Shown here: positions 54,754-64,000 of the stretch, in pieces
How positions within the stretch are numbered: position 1 is the first letter of the stretch
How the letters are laid out: each line of letters begins with the position of its first letter
Assembly (NCBI RefSeq): GCF_000012985.1
Contig: NC_007645.1
Location: 6,437,001-6,501,000, forward strand
Reading direction: 5' to 3'
DNA from: Hahella chejuensis KCTC 2396
Lineage (GTDB): Bacteria; Pseudomonadota; Gammaproteobacteria; Pseudomonadales; Oleiphilaceae
Length of the DNA: 64,000 nucleotides
Notes under the pieces: model-generated
Database searches by the model: none
The model's input: the letters and a program-made list of their open reading frames with translations, nothing else
What the model was told of the DNA's origin: nothing
Position numbers and translations under genes: made by a program

Positions 54754-55788
54754 TCAGAAATTCTCCGGCATCTTGGCTTTTTCGCGCGCGGCTTCGCGGC
54801 TGATAAGCCCTTTAGAAATCAAATTGTGCAGGCACTGGTCAAGGGTCTGCATACCCAACGCGGCGCCAGTCTGAATAGACGAGTACATCTGGGCGACTTT
54901 GTCTTCGCGTATCAGGTTACGAATCGCCGGCGTGCCTATCATGATTTCATGGGCCGCCACACGACCGCCGCCGACCTTCTTCAAAAGAGTCTGCGAGACG
55001 ACCGCCTGTAACGATTCGGAGAGCATGGATCTTACCATGGCTTTTTCTTCCGCAGGAAACACGTCGACCACCCGGTCAATGGTTTTCGCGGCGGAGGTAG
55101 TGTGCAGGGTGCCGAACACCAAGTGTCCGGTTTCTGCGGCGGTCAGCGCCAGACGGATGGTTTCCAAGTCCCGCATCTCACCAACCAGGATAATGTCCGG
55201 GTCTTCCCGCAGGGCTGAACGCAGCGCTTCACTGAACCCTAAGGTGTCACGGTGCACTTCACGCTGGTTCACCAGACACTTCTTACTTTCATGCACGAAC
55301 TCGATAGGGTCCTCGATAGTGAGGATATGGTCGTAACGGGTATCGTTGATAAAGTCGATCATCGCCGCCAGCGTTGTACTCTTACCGGAGCCGGTTGGTC
55401 CCGTGACCAGACAGAGTCCGCGAGGCTTCAGAGCGATATCCTTGAACACCTGCCCCATCCCCAAGTCTTCCATCGTCAGTACTTTGGAGGGGATGGTCCG
55501 GAATACGGCGCCGGCGCCGCGGTTCTGGTTGAAGGCGTTAACCCGGAAACGGGCGACCCCGGGAACTTCAAACGAGAAATCCGTTTCCAGAAATTCTTCG
55601 AAATCCTTGCGCTGTTTATCGTTCATAATATCGTAAATCAGCGCGTGTACTTCTTTATGCTCCATCGCGGGCAGGTTGATTCGCCTGACATCCCCGTCGA
55701 CGCGTATCATGGGAGGCAACCCGGCAGATAGGTGTAAGTCGGAAGCGCCCTGCTTAGCAGAAAACGCAAGCAACTCGGTAATGTCCAT
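54754..55788 (-). CDS. pilT: type IV pilus retraction ATPase PilT
   Basis: Main retraction motor of type IV pili. It has 344 residues with Walker A VTGPTGSGKSTTLAAMID, EDPIEFVHESKKCLVNQRE, the Walker B region REDPDIILVGEMRDLET and the C-terminal PilT hallmark AIRNLIREDK. First gene of the pilT-pilU pair, divergent from yggS. No pilus assembly genes are in the window. Confidence 0.97.
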   Translation of the reverse strand: MDITELLAFSAKQGASDLHLSAGLPPMIRVDGDVRRINLPAMEHKEVHALIYDIMNDKQRKDFEEFLETDFSFEVPGVARFRVNAFNQNRGAGAVFRTIPSKVLTMEDLGMGQVFKDIALKPRGLCLVTGPTGSGKSTTLAAMIDFINDTRYDHILTIEDPIEFVHESKKCLVNQREVHRDTLGFSEALRSALREDPDIILVGEMRDLETIRLALTAAETGHLVFGTLHTTSAAKTIDRVVDVFPAEEKAMVRSMLSESLQAVVSQTLLKKVGGGRVAAHEIMIGTPAIRNLIREDKVAQMYSSIQTGAALGMQTLDQCLHNLISKGLISREAAREKAKMPENF

Positions 55789-55945
55789 TAGGAATCCCCG
55801 CTTTGAACCTTATAATGACATGCAGCCTTCCGGCGGCCCTCAAACAGCGCCACCTCCCCACGACGACGGAAGGAACTGAATTTTGTCGGCGGGTTGGTTA
55901 CAATCTGCGCGTTTCGACGCAGCCTAAGCTATTGATAGAAATAAT

Positions 55946-56629
55946 ATGTTCAGCATAGCAGACAACATCAAAACAGTAAGCCAAAGAATACAAAATGCAA
56001 CAAAATCCGCGGCCCGACCGGCGGATTCCGTGACGTTGCTCGCAGTCAGTAAAACCAAGCCGGCCGAAGCCATTCGGGCCGCGTATGACGCGGGGCTCAG
56101 AGACTTTGGCGAAAACTATCTGCAGGAAGCCCAGGATAAGATCGCCCAATTAAGCAACCTCGCCATCACTTGGCATTTTATCGGCCCATTGCAGTCCAAT
56201 AAGACCCGCCCGGTGGCGGAGTTATTCCAATGGGTGCATACCCTGGACAGGGAGAAAATCGCCCGTCGCCTGTCAGAGCAGCGCCCAGAAGGGACGCCCC
56301 CGCTAAACGTCTGCATTCAGGTCAATATTAATGATGAAAGCAGCAAGTCTGGGGTGACTCCAGGTGAGATTGCGCCTTTGGCGGAGATTGTCAGCGCCCT
56401 GCCCGGCCTGCGCCTGAGAGGCCTGATGTGCATTCCCGACCCTTCTCAGGGAGATGAGGCTCTGGCCTCAACATTCAAGGAGTTGAATCGCCATTTCGCT
56501 GCGCTGCAAAGCCGGTTCGATAGCGTAGACACGCTATCTATGGGGATGTCCGATGACATGGAAGCCGCCATCGCCGCAGGCTCCACCATCGTGCGCATCG
56601 GCTCCGCCATCTTTGGCGCCAGAAACTAA
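55946..56629 (+). CDS. yggS: YggS family pyridoxal phosphate homeostasis protein
   Basis: PLP-binding single-domain barrel protein (PLPBP) that balances vitamin B6 and amino acids without known catalysis. It has 227 residues. The PLP lysine lies in LLAVSKTKPAEAIRAAYDAG, with FGENYLQEAQDK and WHFIGPLQSNKTRP following. The C-terminal phosphate-binding LSMGMSDDMEAAIAAGST is intact. First gene of yggS-proC-yggT-yggU, divergent from pilT as in Pseudomonas. Confidence 0.95.
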   Translation: MFSIADNIKTVSQRIQNATKSAARPADSVTLLAVSKTKPAEAIRAAYDAGLRDFGENYLQEAQDKIAQLSNLAITWHFIGPLQSNKTRPVAELFQWVHTLDREKIARRLSEQRPEGTPPLNVCIQVNINDESSKSGVTPGEIAPLAEIVSALPGLRLRGLMCIPDPSQGDEALASTFKELNRHFAALQSRFDSVDTLSMGMSDDMEAAIAAGSTIVRIGSAIFGARN

Positions 56630-56734
56630 CAAAATGCAGCGAAATCAGCGGATTTTGTCCGCCTGCACTTTAAATCCACCACGACAAACATTATTAAGAC
56701 AGTTGGCGATAGTCGTATCCGCAAAGAGAACACT

Positions 56735-57565
56735 ATGAAAGAACACCCACAGCTTACTTTTATCGGCGCCGGCAACATGGCCCGAGCGATACTTGGCGGC
56801 CTGATAGCCAACGGCTACCCGGCAAACCGACTGGCTGCGACGGCTCCTGCCGAGCAGGAGTTGAAAGAAGCCGCAGATGCGTTCGGCATCCCAACCAGCA
56901 CGGACAACCAAACATTCATGGCCGACTGCGACGCTCTGATCCTGTGCGTAAAGCCACAGGTCATGCAGGCGGTTTGCGAAGGATTAGCGGATGCCGTACA
57001 GCAACGCCGTCCATTGATAGTCAGCATCGCCGCCGGCGTGTCCTGCGAACAAATCGAAGCCTGGCTGGGAGGCGACCTGCCAGTGGTGCGCTGCATGCCA
57101 AATACTCCAGCTCAGGTGCATCTGGGCGCCAGCGGGCTGTACGCCAACCCGCGCGTAAGTGAAGCGCAGCGGGAGATTGCGGACAACTTGTTCAGCGCCG
57201 TCGGCATCGTCGCCTGGACGTCAAAGCAAGAGGACATACACACTGTCACAGCGTTGTCCGGAAGCGGGCCCGCCTATTGCTTCATGTTCATGGAAGCGAT
57301 GGAAGAGGCGGCCGCCTCCCTTGGCCTGAATCCAGCCAGCGCCCGCACCCTGGCGATTCAAACCATGCGCGGAGCCGCTGAATTGGCGACACGTAGCGAG
57401 GAAAGCCCTGCGCAACTGAAGAAGCGCGTCATGTCTCCTGGGGGCACAACAGAACAGGCGATCAAAAGCTTTGAGGAACAGGATATGAAAGCCATGGTGA
57501 AAACCGCTATCCGCAAGGCTTGGGGAAGATCCTATGAATTGAGTGGTGAACGAGCGCCGGAATAA
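56735..57565 (+). CDS. proC: pyrroline-5-carboxylate reductase
   Basis: Last step of proline synthesis. It has 276 residues. The Rossmann loop TFIGAGNMARAILGGL is at the N-terminus, VRCMPNTPAQVHLGASGL in the middle and the catalytic region TALSGSGPAYCFMFMEAM further on. The start ATG at 56735 has AAAGAGA upstream. It is 105 bases downstream of yggS on the same strand. Confidence 0.97.
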   Translation: MKEHPQLTFIGAGNMARAILGGLIANGYPANRLAATAPAEQELKEAADAFGIPTSTDNQTFMADCDALILCVKPQVMQAVCEGLADAVQQRRPLIVSIAAGVSCEQIEAWLGGDLPVVRCMPNTPAQVHLGASGLYANPRVSEAQREIADNLFSAVGIVAWTSKQEDIHTVTALSGSGPAYCFMFMEAMEEAAASLGLNPASARTLAIQTMRGAAELATRSEESPAQLKKRVMSPGGTTEQAIKSFEEQDMKAMVKTAIRKAWGRSYELSGERAPE

Positions 57566-57640
57566 TCTCCTTGACGGTCGTGAACGAATTGTTTTTTTCT
57601 TGCAGACGGCTAGAGCAACTTCCAGACGGACATAAAGCCT

Positions 57641-58180
57641 ATGTTACAAATTTTGTTAGAAGTCACATATTTCATCGGGATGTTCTACATAAGCGTGGTG
57701 CTGATGCGGTTTATCCTCCAAGTATCCCGGGCGGATTTCTACAATCCGATCAGCCAGTTCGTGGTGAAAGCCACCAACCCGTTGCTGTTGCCGCTTAGAA
57801 AAATCATTCCTGGCTGGAGAGGCCTGGATTTCGCTTCGCTGGTGCTGGCGCTGCTATTGTCCATTGTGCTGATTATCGTCATCACACTGACCCCACTGAG
57901 CCACATACTGCCGTTACTGGGCCTCATCGTCACCAAGGCCGTCCTGTTAATGCTCAAGTGCATCATTAACATCTACCAGTTCGCCATCTTTATTATGGTT
58001 ATTATCAGTTGGGTGGCTCCGGGCAGTTATCACCCAGGCGCGCAACTCGTCCACCAGATTACCGAGCCATTGATGCGTCCCGTACGCAGAATCATGCCGC
58101 CCATCGGCGGACTGGACCTCTCACCGATGGTGGTGCTGCTGGTGCTGTTCGTAATCGGCCGGGCGCTGTCCATTGTCTGA
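57641..58180 (+). CDS. yggT: YggT family membrane protein
   Basis: A 179-residue inner-membrane protein with the two-repeat YGGT layout, each repeat having two membrane helices and a NPISQFVVKATNPLLLPLRK-like loop (second copy: HQITEPLMRPVRRIMPP). Associated with cell-shape or division-related processes in other bacteria, with no enzymatic role. It overlaps the next gene by 8 bases. Confidence 0.92.
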   Translation: MLQILLEVTYFIGMFYISVVLMRFILQVSRADFYNPISQFVVKATNPLLLPLRKIIPGWRGLDFASLVLALLLSIVLIIVITLTPLSHILPLLGLIVTKAVLLMLKCIINIYQFAIFIMVIISWVAPGSYHPGAQLVHQITEPLMRPVRRIMPPIGGLDLSPMVVLLVLFVIGRALSIV

Positions 58181-58481
58181 TCCAGCCGCCTCCCGCTGCG
58201 TCAGCCTGCAGGATGAGCAGACACTCATCCTGCAGTGTCATTTACAACCGGGCGCCAAGAAAGATGAGATCGTCGGAACTCATGGCGACGCGCTGAAAAT
58301 AAAAATCAGCGCCCCGCCTATCGATGGTCGGGCCAATCAGCAGCTTGTCCGATTTCTCGCCAAACTCTGCCGCGTCAAGCAACAAGATGTTCAAATTCTC
58401 GCCGGTGAAAGCAGTCGTCAAAAGCGCATTCGCGTGCAAAACTTGACGGACATCCCAAAGCTACTAAAACCCTATATATAA
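58173..58481 (+). CDS. yggU: DUF167/YggU family protein
   Basis: A 102-residue conserved protein of unknown function. The family motif VQPGAKKDEIVGTHGDAL-like region (here LQPGAKKDEIVGTHGD) is followed by KIKISAPPIDGRANQQL. The start is TTG at 58173 inside the end of yggT, indicating translational coupling. It closes the yggS-proC-yggT-yggU string. Confidence 0.9.
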   Translation: MSDPAASRCVSLQDEQTLILQCHLQPGAKKDEIVGTHGDALKIKISAPPIDGRANQQLVRFLAKLCRVKQQDVQILAGESSRQKRIRVQNLTDIPKLLKPYI

Positions 58482-58627
58482 TAACAAACCGTTACATGAC
58501 GATTTGATGTCCTTTCCGCAATATAAACGCTTGATTTTCCAAAGCTACCCGATACAAAATCAAACCTGAACAAATTTTCATCATTCGCAGTCGCCAACAC
58601 GGACACAGCAGCGCCAACGGAATCCCA

Positions 58628-58633
58628 TATAAT
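58628..58633 (+). promoter_or_regulatory. putative -10 element of the dynamin-like gene
   Basis: TATAAT lies 33 bases before the ATG at 58667, in a 185-base gap. No good -35 hexamer is seen at the right distance. It suggests the dynamin-like gene has its own promoter instead of depending on the yggS-yggU transcript. Confidence 0.45.
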
Positions 58634-58666
58634 GGCAACCTTAGGGTCAGAGCGAGAAACAACAAT

Positions 58667-60625
58667 ATGAGCAGTGGACTAAGTTATCACGTCGAAGCCT
58701 ACCACCAGTGGAAGAACACCCTGATCCGGGAGATCGCCCATTATCAAAGCTGGCTGCGCACCAACCAGCTGAACTCCGACGATCTGGAGCTGAAACTGCA
58801 GCGCTGCGCTCAGTTACTGCATGAGGACAACCTCACCATCGCTTTCGTCGGCGAATTCTCTCGTGGTAAAACCGAACTGATCAACGCTCTGTTTTTCGCC
58901 GAGTTCGGCCAGCGCATGCTGCCTTCTCAGGCCGGGCGCACCACTATGTGCCCGACCGAGCTGTTCTACGATCGCGACGGCGGCTCCTACCTCAAACTGC
59001 TGCCCATAGAGACCCGTAGCGAAGAAAAGTCCCTGGCGGATTACAAACGCAGTCAGGAACACTGGGTGTATTACCCTCTGGACATGAGTACGCCGGAGTC
59101 CATGCGCGAATCGCTGGATCAGGTGGCGCGCACGCGTACAGTCAGTTTTGAAGAAGCCCGCCGTCTGGGCTTCGAGCTTGGCTCATTGGAGCGCGATCCC
59201 AGCCATCCAGGCATGGCGATCATTCCGGCTTGGCGTCATGCGCTGATCAGTTTGGAAAACCCCATGCTGCAACAGGGGCTGCGCATACTGGACACCCCTG
59301 GCCTCAACGCCTTGGGCTCTGAGCCGGAGCTGACAGTCAGCATGATTCCCAACGCTCACGCCGTCATATTTATGCTTGGCGCAGACACCGGCGTCACCGC
59401 CAGCGACATGGAGATCTGGACTAACCACATCTTCACCGAACACTCCGATCATCGCGCCGGTCGTTTCGCAGTACTCAATAAGATCGACGTACTTTGGGAC
59501 GACATTCAGGGCGAGGAACACACCAACAAGGCCATCGCCAAGGTACAGGCCAAAACCGCCGATCAACTGGGCCTTAAGACAGAAGAAGTGCTGCTGCTTT
59601 CCGCCAAACAGGCGCTGGTCGGACGCATCAAGGGCGACGAACAGAAGCTGCGCAGCAGCCGGCTCGACGACTTGGAGGCCTTGCTTACCGACCGCATTCT
59701 GGGCCAGAAAGAACGGCTGATCACCCACAACGTGGTGAACGACGTGCTGGGCATGCTGCAAACCAGTCAGGCCATTTTGCAATCCCGTTACTCCACCTAT
59801 CAGGAGAAGCTGGAAGAATACGAAAGCAAAGGCGTCAGCGCGGATTTCCTGCGCGAGTTGACTGACAAGACTCAGGACGACTACAACTTTTACTACAAAA
59901 AGCTGTTTACCCTGCGCTCCAGTCGGCGTCTGATGAAGTCGCAGGCGATGATTCTGAATAATCTGGTGAATCTGGAGCATTTTGAATCCCACGCCAAAAA
60001 GACGCGCGATGAGCTGATTAACAGCTGGACTACGATTGGCATGGGCCGCGCCATGGCCGGTTTCTTCCATGCGATCGAAAACGACATCAGCAACCTCAAC
60101 CATGAAGCCAGACTGGCTCAGAAAATGGTGGGCTCTATCTATCAGCGCTACGCCAATGATGCGCGTTCAAGTCATCTACGCCCCACGCCATTTACCATTA
60201 CCAAGCAGATCCGGGAATTGGAGGGGTTGAAGATGCGCGCTGATAAATTCCGCCGTAACCCCCGCACTCTGGTTTCAGAGCAGACCGTAGTAGTGAAGCG
60301 CTTCTTCACCGTTATCGTCAGCGAAGCCCGGCGCTTATACGAAGAAATTCACAAGGAAACGGACCGTTGGCCTCAAGAAGCGCTATTGCCAATATTGCAG
60401 CACACCATTGAGCAAAAGCAGTTGCTGGAGCACCAGATCCGTCGTCTGAAAGACTTGGCGAAGACCGCCAAAGACACGCGCAGTCAGGTGAAACGCATTG
60501 TGAGCATGATGGAGGAAATCAATCAGGAGATTCAGGAAGCGGAACAGATACAGCGCAAGCTGCGTCGTCCCGCCCCGCAAATGCTCACCCAGAAGGTAGT
60601 CAGCCTTCCCGGCATGCAACGCTGA
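58667..60625 (+). CDS. bacterial dynamin-like GTPase
   Basis: A 652-residue dynamin-family protein. The GTPase domain shows G1 FVGEFSRGKTELINALFF (about residue 64), G2-region PSQAGRTTMCPTEL, G3 LRILDTPGLNALGSE (about 205) and G4 VLNKIDVLW (about 270). Long helical stalk and trunk regions fill 350-640, with a basic C-terminus. No clear membrane segment is seen, so any membrane contact would be through a paddle. Bacterial dynamins are linked to membrane remodelling, division and phage tolerance. It lies between yggU and metX, which are close neighbours in Pseudomonas, so it appears to be an insertion into a core string. Confidence 0.87.
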   Translation: MSSGLSYHVEAYHQWKNTLIREIAHYQSWLRTNQLNSDDLELKLQRCAQLLHEDNLTIAFVGEFSRGKTELINALFFAEFGQRMLPSQAGRTTMCPTELFYDRDGGSYLKLLPIETRSEEKSLADYKRSQEHWVYYPLDMSTPESMRESLDQVARTRTVSFEEARRLGFELGSLERDPSHPGMAIIPAWRHALISLENPMLQQGLRILDTPGLNALGSEPELTVSMIPNAHAVIFMLGADTGVTASDMEIWTNHIFTEHSDHRAGRFAVLNKIDVLWDDIQGEEHTNKAIAKVQAKTADQLGLKTEEVLLLSAKQALVGRIKGDEQKLRSSRLDDLEALLTDRILGQKERLITHNVVNDVLGMLQTSQAILQSRYSTYQEKLEEYESKGVSADFLRELTDKTQDDYNFYYKKLFTLRSSRRLMKSQAMILNNLVNLEHFESHAKKTRDELINSWTTIGMGRAMAGFFHAIENDISNLNHEARLAQKMVGSIYQRYANDARSSHLRPTPFTITKQIRELEGLKMRADKFRRNPRTLVSEQTVVVKRFFTVIVSEARRLYEEIHKETDRWPQEALLPILQHTIEQKQLLEHQIRRLKDLAKTAKDTRSQVKRIVSMMEEINQEIQEAEQIQRKLRRPAPQMLTQKVVSLPGMQR

Positions 60626-60639
60626 TACGCCCGATCATC

Positions 60640-60666
60640 CGCCGCGTGAGCCCAGCTCGCGCGGCG
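60640..60666 (+). terminator. GC-rich hairpin after the dynamin-like gene
   Basis: CGCCGCG (60640-60646) with CGCGGCG (60660-60666), extended inward by GAGC/GCTC, 3-base loop. The T tract is poor (CATCTTACTT), so termination is only likely, not certain. Confidence 0.45.
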
Positions 60667-60798
60667 CATCTTACTTCGCCCGCAGTCTCCCGTTCTCTTA
60701 TTCTCCTGCGCCATCCCGGGTTGGTTATTGCTATCCGCCGGATTGATTAATAGACTGCGCCACTTAGCATGTGTTTTTGAAAGGAATAGTACGCACTA

Positions 60799-61956
60799 AT
60801 GCCAGAGGTCATCCCACCTGACTCTGTCGGGATCGTCACGCCGCAAGTCGCTCAATTCGATATTCCTCTCACCCTGGAATGCGGAAAACAGTTGAACAGT
60901 TTTCAACTGATGTACGAAACCTACGGGGAGTTGAACGCAGACCGCTCCAATGCGGTGCTGATCTGTCACGCCCTCAGCGGCCATCATCACGCCGCGGGTT
61001 ATCATTCCATGGAAGACAGCAAGCCTGGCTGGTGGGACTCCTGTATAGGACCCGGCAAACCGATAGATACGAATAAATTCTTCGTCGTCAGTCTGAACAA
61101 TCTGGGCGGCTGCGCAGGCTCTACCGGTCCAGCGTCAATCAACCCCGAGACAGGCAAAGCCTATGGTCCCGACTTTCCAGTCGTCACTGTACAGGATTGG
61201 GTGCGCAGTCAGGCTATGCTCGCGGACCGCCTTAATATTCCACACTGGGCGGCGGTAATCGGCGGTAGTTTGGGCGGCATGCAGGCGCTGCAATGGTCCA
61301 TCGAATATCCCGAGCGCGTTCATAACGCCGCAGTGATCGCCTCCACGCCACGCTTGTCCGCGCAAAACATCGCGTTCAATGAAGTCGCCAGAAAGGCTAT
61401 TACGTCAGACCCCAACTTCTATGAAGGTCGTTATGGCGAGCACACGACTTATCCAGACAAAGGCTTGATGCTGGCGAGGATGGTCGGGCACATCACTTAT
61501 CTTTCCAACGCCTCCATGGGTGAAAAGTTCGGCCGCGACCTGCGCGCTCAAACGTTGAAGTTCGGCTTACTGGACGTACAGTTTGAAGTGGAGAGTTACC
61601 TCCATTATCAGGGCGAGCGCTTTTCCAAGAATTTCGACGCCAACACCTATCTGCTCATGACCCGGGCCCTGGACTATTTCGATCCGGCGCGGGCGCACGA
61701 GGGCGACCTCAGCAAAGCGCTGGAGCCCGCCAAATGCAAATATCTGGTGGTGTCCTTCACCACCGACTGGCGCTTTCCGCCTGATCGCTCGGAAGAGTTG
61801 GTCAATGCAATGGTGGAAGCCAAGAAGTCCGTCAGCTACGCGGAGGTGGACTCCCCTCATGGCCATGACGCATTTTTGATACCGACCCAGCGCTATATGG
61901 ATGTTTTCCATGGTTTTATGGGTCGTGTGGCGAAGGAGATCCCCCATGCGCGCTGA
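60799..61956 (+). CDS. metX: homoserine O-acyltransferase MetX
   Basis: Activates homoserine for methionine synthesis; an alpha/beta-hydrolase of 385 residues. It shows [34 protein letters not shown], the nucleophile elbow [12 protein letters not shown] and the catalytic His in [11 protein letters not shown]. Many gammaproteobacterial MetX enzymes, including that of Pseudomonas, use succinyl-CoA rather than acetyl-CoA. The donor cannot be decided from sequence alone here. It overlaps metW by 11 bases. Confidence 0.95.
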   Translation: MPEVIPPDSVGIVTPQVAQFDIPLTLECGKQLNSFQLMYETYGELNADRSNAVLICHALSGHHHAAGYHSMEDSKPGWWDSCIGPGKPIDTNKFFVVSLNNLGGCAGSTGPASINPETGKAYGPDFPVVTVQDWVRSQAMLADRLNIPHWAAVIGGSLGGMQALQWSIEYPERVHNAAVIASTPRLSAQNIAFNEVARKAITSDPNFYEGRYGEHTTYPDKGLMLARMVGHITYLSNASMGEKFGRDLRAQTLKFGLLDVQFEVESYLHYQGERFSKNFDANTYLLMTRALDYFDPARAHEGDLSKALEPAKCKYLVVSFTTDWRFPPDRSEELVNAMVEAKKSVSYAEVDSPHGHDAFLIPTQRYMDVFHGFMGRVAKEIPHAR

Positions 61957-62539
61957 CCTATCCATTATCAAAGACTGGGTTCAACCCGGCACGGAAGTGC
62001 TCGACCTGGGATGCGGCGACGGTACGCTGCTGGACTATCTGCAAACCCATAAACAGGTTCGTGGTTACGGTCTGGAAATCAGCAGTGAGAATATCACTGA
62101 GTGCCTGCGCAAAGGCGTCAACGTCATTGAACAGGACCTGGACAGTAAAGGCCTGAGCAACTTCAAGGACAAAAGCTTCGACATGGTGGTGATGACGCAG
62201 GCGTTGCAGGCGGTCAGGCAGCCGGACGTGTTGCTGGAGGAAATGCTGCGTCTGGCCAAGGAAAGCATCATCACGTTCCCCAATTTCGGTTACTGGCGAC
62301 TGCGCTACTATCTGGCGCGCAAAGGTCAGATGCCGGTATCCAAAACCTTACCCTATACTTGGTACAACACGCCCAACATCCACTTGTGCACATTCAAGGA
62401 TTTTGAGGAGCTGTGCTACCAAAAGAACATCCATATTCTGCACAGGACCGTAGTGGACGACGAGCATCGGACCAACTGGCTGAACCAGCTTTGGCCAAAC
62501 TTATTGGGGCAGATTGCTATCTACCACGTTACACGGTGA
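61946..62539 (+). CDS. metW: methionine biosynthesis protein MetW
   Basis: SAM-methyltransferase-like partner of MetX; in related bacteria it is needed for full MetX function. It has 197 residues from the ATG at 61946, which has GGAG upstream. A longer frame from 61901 lies inside metX and is ignored. Motif I is [15 protein letters not shown], with [20 protein letters not shown] next and [13 protein letters not shown] downstream. The start within metX implies coupled translation. Confidence 0.94.
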   Translation: MRADLSIIKDWVQPGTEVLDLGCGDGTLLDYLQTHKQVRGYGLEISSENITECLRKGVNVIEQDLDSKGLSNFKDKSFDMVVMTQALQAVRQPDVLLEEMLRLAKESIITFPNFGYWRLRYYLARKGQMPVSKTLPYTWYNTPNIHLCTFKDFEELCYQKNIHILHRTVVDDEHRTNWLNQLWPNLLGQIAIYHVTR

Positions 62540-62546
62540 GGCTCGT

Positions 62547-63014
62547 ATGAAACTATTTACAACGTTCTTCCGCTCTACTTTTTACTCCGCTCTGGTCTTG
62601 CTTGCGTTGACGCTGGTCGGTCGCCCGGCTCTGGCTGAACAAAAGCAGGTTTTCGGCGATTATGAAATACACTATATAGCGCTTCCCACCACAATTCTGG
62701 ACCCGGAAGTGGCGACGCGCTATGAGCTGCCACGCAGTAAATCCACCGGCTTCGTGAATATCTCCGTGCTCAAAAAGCAGGAGGATGGCTCTATGCGCGC
62801 CGTCTCGGCGTTTATTCGCGGAAAAGTGAATAATCCCGTACAGCAAAGCAGAAGCCTGGATTTCCGGCGCATCAACGAGGGGGACGCGCTCTATCAAATC
62901 GCTCAATTCTGGTACAGCCAGGGAGAGGTATTGACGTTCCAGCTGGAAATTCAGGCCGACCCGAATCAAGGGCCTTTCTCTCTACGCTTCCATCAAGAAC
63001 TGTTCCCGCAATAA
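62547..63014 (+). CDS. DUF4426 domain-containing exported protein
   Basis: A 155-residue secreted or periplasmic protein. The signal peptide (STFYSALVLLALTLVGRPALA) is followed by a beta-rich domain, GDYEIHYIALPTTILDPEVA then AQFWYSQGEVLTFQLEIQ, matching DUF4426. It is constantly found between metW and rdgB in Pseudomonas and relatives, function unknown. The ATG at 62547 follows metW by 7 bases, so it belongs to the metXW transcript. Confidence 0.88.
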   Translation: MKLFTTFFRSTFYSALVLLALTLVGRPALAEQKQVFGDYEIHYIALPTTILDPEVATRYELPRSKSTGFVNISVLKKQEDGSMRAVSAFIRGKVNNPVQQSRSLDFRRINEGDALYQIAQFWYSQGEVLTFQLEIQADPNQGPFSLRFHQELFPQ

Positions 63015-63058
63015 CTCCCGGGAACAGTCATCCGACTTATTCAAACATACTGAAAATC

Positions 63059-63658
63059 ATGCAAAAGATCGTATTAGCCAGCCATAACGCCGGCAAAATC
63101 AAGGAGCTGAACCGATTGCTCGGCTCCCTCGACATTACTGTCGTCTCTCAGAAAGAGCTGAACATTCCCTCCATTGAGGAAACTGGACAGACTTTTATCG
63201 AAAACGCCATTCTCAAAGCCCGTCACGCAGCCGCCGTCTCCGGCCTGCCTGCTCTGGCGGACGACTCCGGCTTGGAAGTGGACGCCTTGCAGGGCGCACC
63301 GGGCATCTATTCCGCACGCTTCGCTGGCGAAAGCGCTTCAGATCAGGATAACAACGCCAAGCTGCTGCAGTTGCTGGCGAATACACCCACCGGCGCCAGA
63401 ACCGCGCGCTTTCACTGCGTACTCGCCTTTATGCGACACGAAGCCGACCCAGTTCCGGTTATTTGTCACGGCGCCTGGGAAGGCTCTATTGCAGAGCAGG
63501 CGAGCGGCGGCGGCGGTTTCGGCTACGACCCATTATTCTGGCTGTCTGATCGACAGTGCACCTCGGCGGAGCTGACGCCGGAAGAGAAGAACGCTCTCAG
63601 CCATCGCGGACAGGCGATGGCGCAACTGGTTGCGGAGTTGACCCGCCTATATGGCTGA
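63059..63658 (+). CDS. rdgB: RdgB/HAM1 non-canonical purine NTP pyrophosphatase
   Basis: House-cleaning enzyme hydrolysing dITP, ITP and XTP. It has 199 residues, with the nucleotide motif VLASHNAGKIKELNRLL at the start, ALADDSGLEVDALQGAPGIY in the middle and SGGGGFGYDPLFW near the C-terminus. Its stop overlaps the hemW start by 8 bases. Confidence 0.96.
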   Translation: MQKIVLASHNAGKIKELNRLLGSLDITVVSQKELNIPSIEETGQTFIENAILKARHAAAVSGLPALADDSGLEVDALQGAPGIYSARFAGESASDQDNNAKLLQLLANTPTGARTARFHCVLAFMRHEADPVPVICHGAWEGSIAEQASGGGGFGYDPLFWLSDRQCTSAELTPEEKNALSHRGQAMAQLVAELTRLYG

Positions 63659-64000
63659 CATTTTGACGCCGGGGCTGCATACGCCGCCCCTGGCGCTTTA
63701 CGTTCACATCCCCTGGTGCGTGCGTAAATGCCCATATTGCGACTTTAATTCTCACACCGCCCGATCGGAGCTGCCTGAGCGGGAATATCTACAAGCGCTG
63801 TTAAGCGATCTGGATACGGAGATGTTCCGGCTGGAACAGATCGGCGGGAAAAGAGCTCTTGGCTCCATTTTCTTTGGCGGCGGTACGCCGAGCCTGCTCT
63901 CACCCGACATTATCGCATCGGTTATCGACGGCGCGCGCCAGCGACTGGGCTTCCATGACGACATTGAGATCACGCTGGAAGCCAATCCAGGAACGGTTGA
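63651..64000 (+). CDS. hemW: HemW radical SAM family protein (partial, 5' end)
   Basis: The first 116 codons run off the window's right edge. The N-terminal sequence ALYVHIPWCVRKCPYCDFNS carries the radical-SAM CxxxCxxC motif followed by the extra aromatic/CDF context of HemW/CPDH-type proteins. GSIFFGGGTPSLLSPD comes later. HemW is a heme chaperone, often misnamed coproporphyrinogen III oxidase. The ATG at 63651 overlaps rdgB, as in Pseudomonas. Confidence 0.92.
   Translation, partial: MADILTPGLHTPPLALYVHIPWCVRKCPYCDFNSHTARSELPEREYLQALLSDLDTEMFRLEQIGGKRALGSIFFGGGTPSLLSPDIIASVIDGARQRLGFHDDIEITLEANPGTV

Overview
The window is ordinary, densely coded gammaproteobacterial chromosome interrupted by one accessory region. 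Gene order closely follows Pseudomonas: recG-oxyR, ridA-spoT-rpoZ-gmk, yicC-rph-crc-pyrE, the polA/thrB neighbourhood, and pilU-pilT-yggS-proC-yggT-yggU-metX-metW-rdgB-hemW. Together with moderate-to-high GC core genes, ergothioneine genes, type IV pilus motors, Crc and a phasin-like protein, this suggests a marine, Hahella-like relative of the pseudomonads (Oceanospirillales). The genus is an inference from gene order and protein character, not a database result.

Layout. 0-8 kb: a chemotaxis receptor, a 35-residue PEP-CTERM micro-ORF, an M23 peptidase, an RMD1-family protein, the ergothioneine pair egtB-egtD, and three small conserved or orphan genes. 8-18 kb: an HDOD protein, recG, oxyR, an SDR-like oxidoreductase, ridA, spoT, rpoZ and gmk. 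18-28.7 kb: a LysR regulator, then a five-gene minus-strand operon (permease, glutamine synthetase-like ligase, aldehyde dehydrogenase, iron alcohol dehydrogenase, class-I amidotransferase). This reads as a complete gamma-glutamylated ethanolamine degradation route to glycine and glutamate. A small HExxH protein, zapE and a GIY-YIG protein follow. Two direct copies of a hairpin-rich dispersed repeat (18022-18189 and 28785-28897) bracket this stretch.

28.9-39.1 kb is a decayed, AT-richer island. It holds two disrupted conserved-hypothetical genes, a truncated MerR-methyltransferase remnant, an IS630 fragment, an intact AAA_14/DUF4143 ATPase with twin palindromic operators, an intact primase-helicase of the TOTE conflict-system type, and a complete IS21-family element with a 6-bp target duplication. 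In Pseudomonas gmk and yicC are neighbours; here about 21 kb separates them, so the whole 18-39 kb stretch looks like a region of acquisition.

39.4-64 kb returns to core genes: yicC, rph, crc (with its exonuclease active site visibly lost), pyrE, several membrane and envelope proteins, trhP/yegQ, thrB, polA, pilU, pilT, yggS, proC, yggT, yggU, a dynamin-like GTPase, metX-metW, a DUF4426 protein, rdgB and the start of hemW, which runs off the window. No rRNA, tRNA or CRISPR array was seen.
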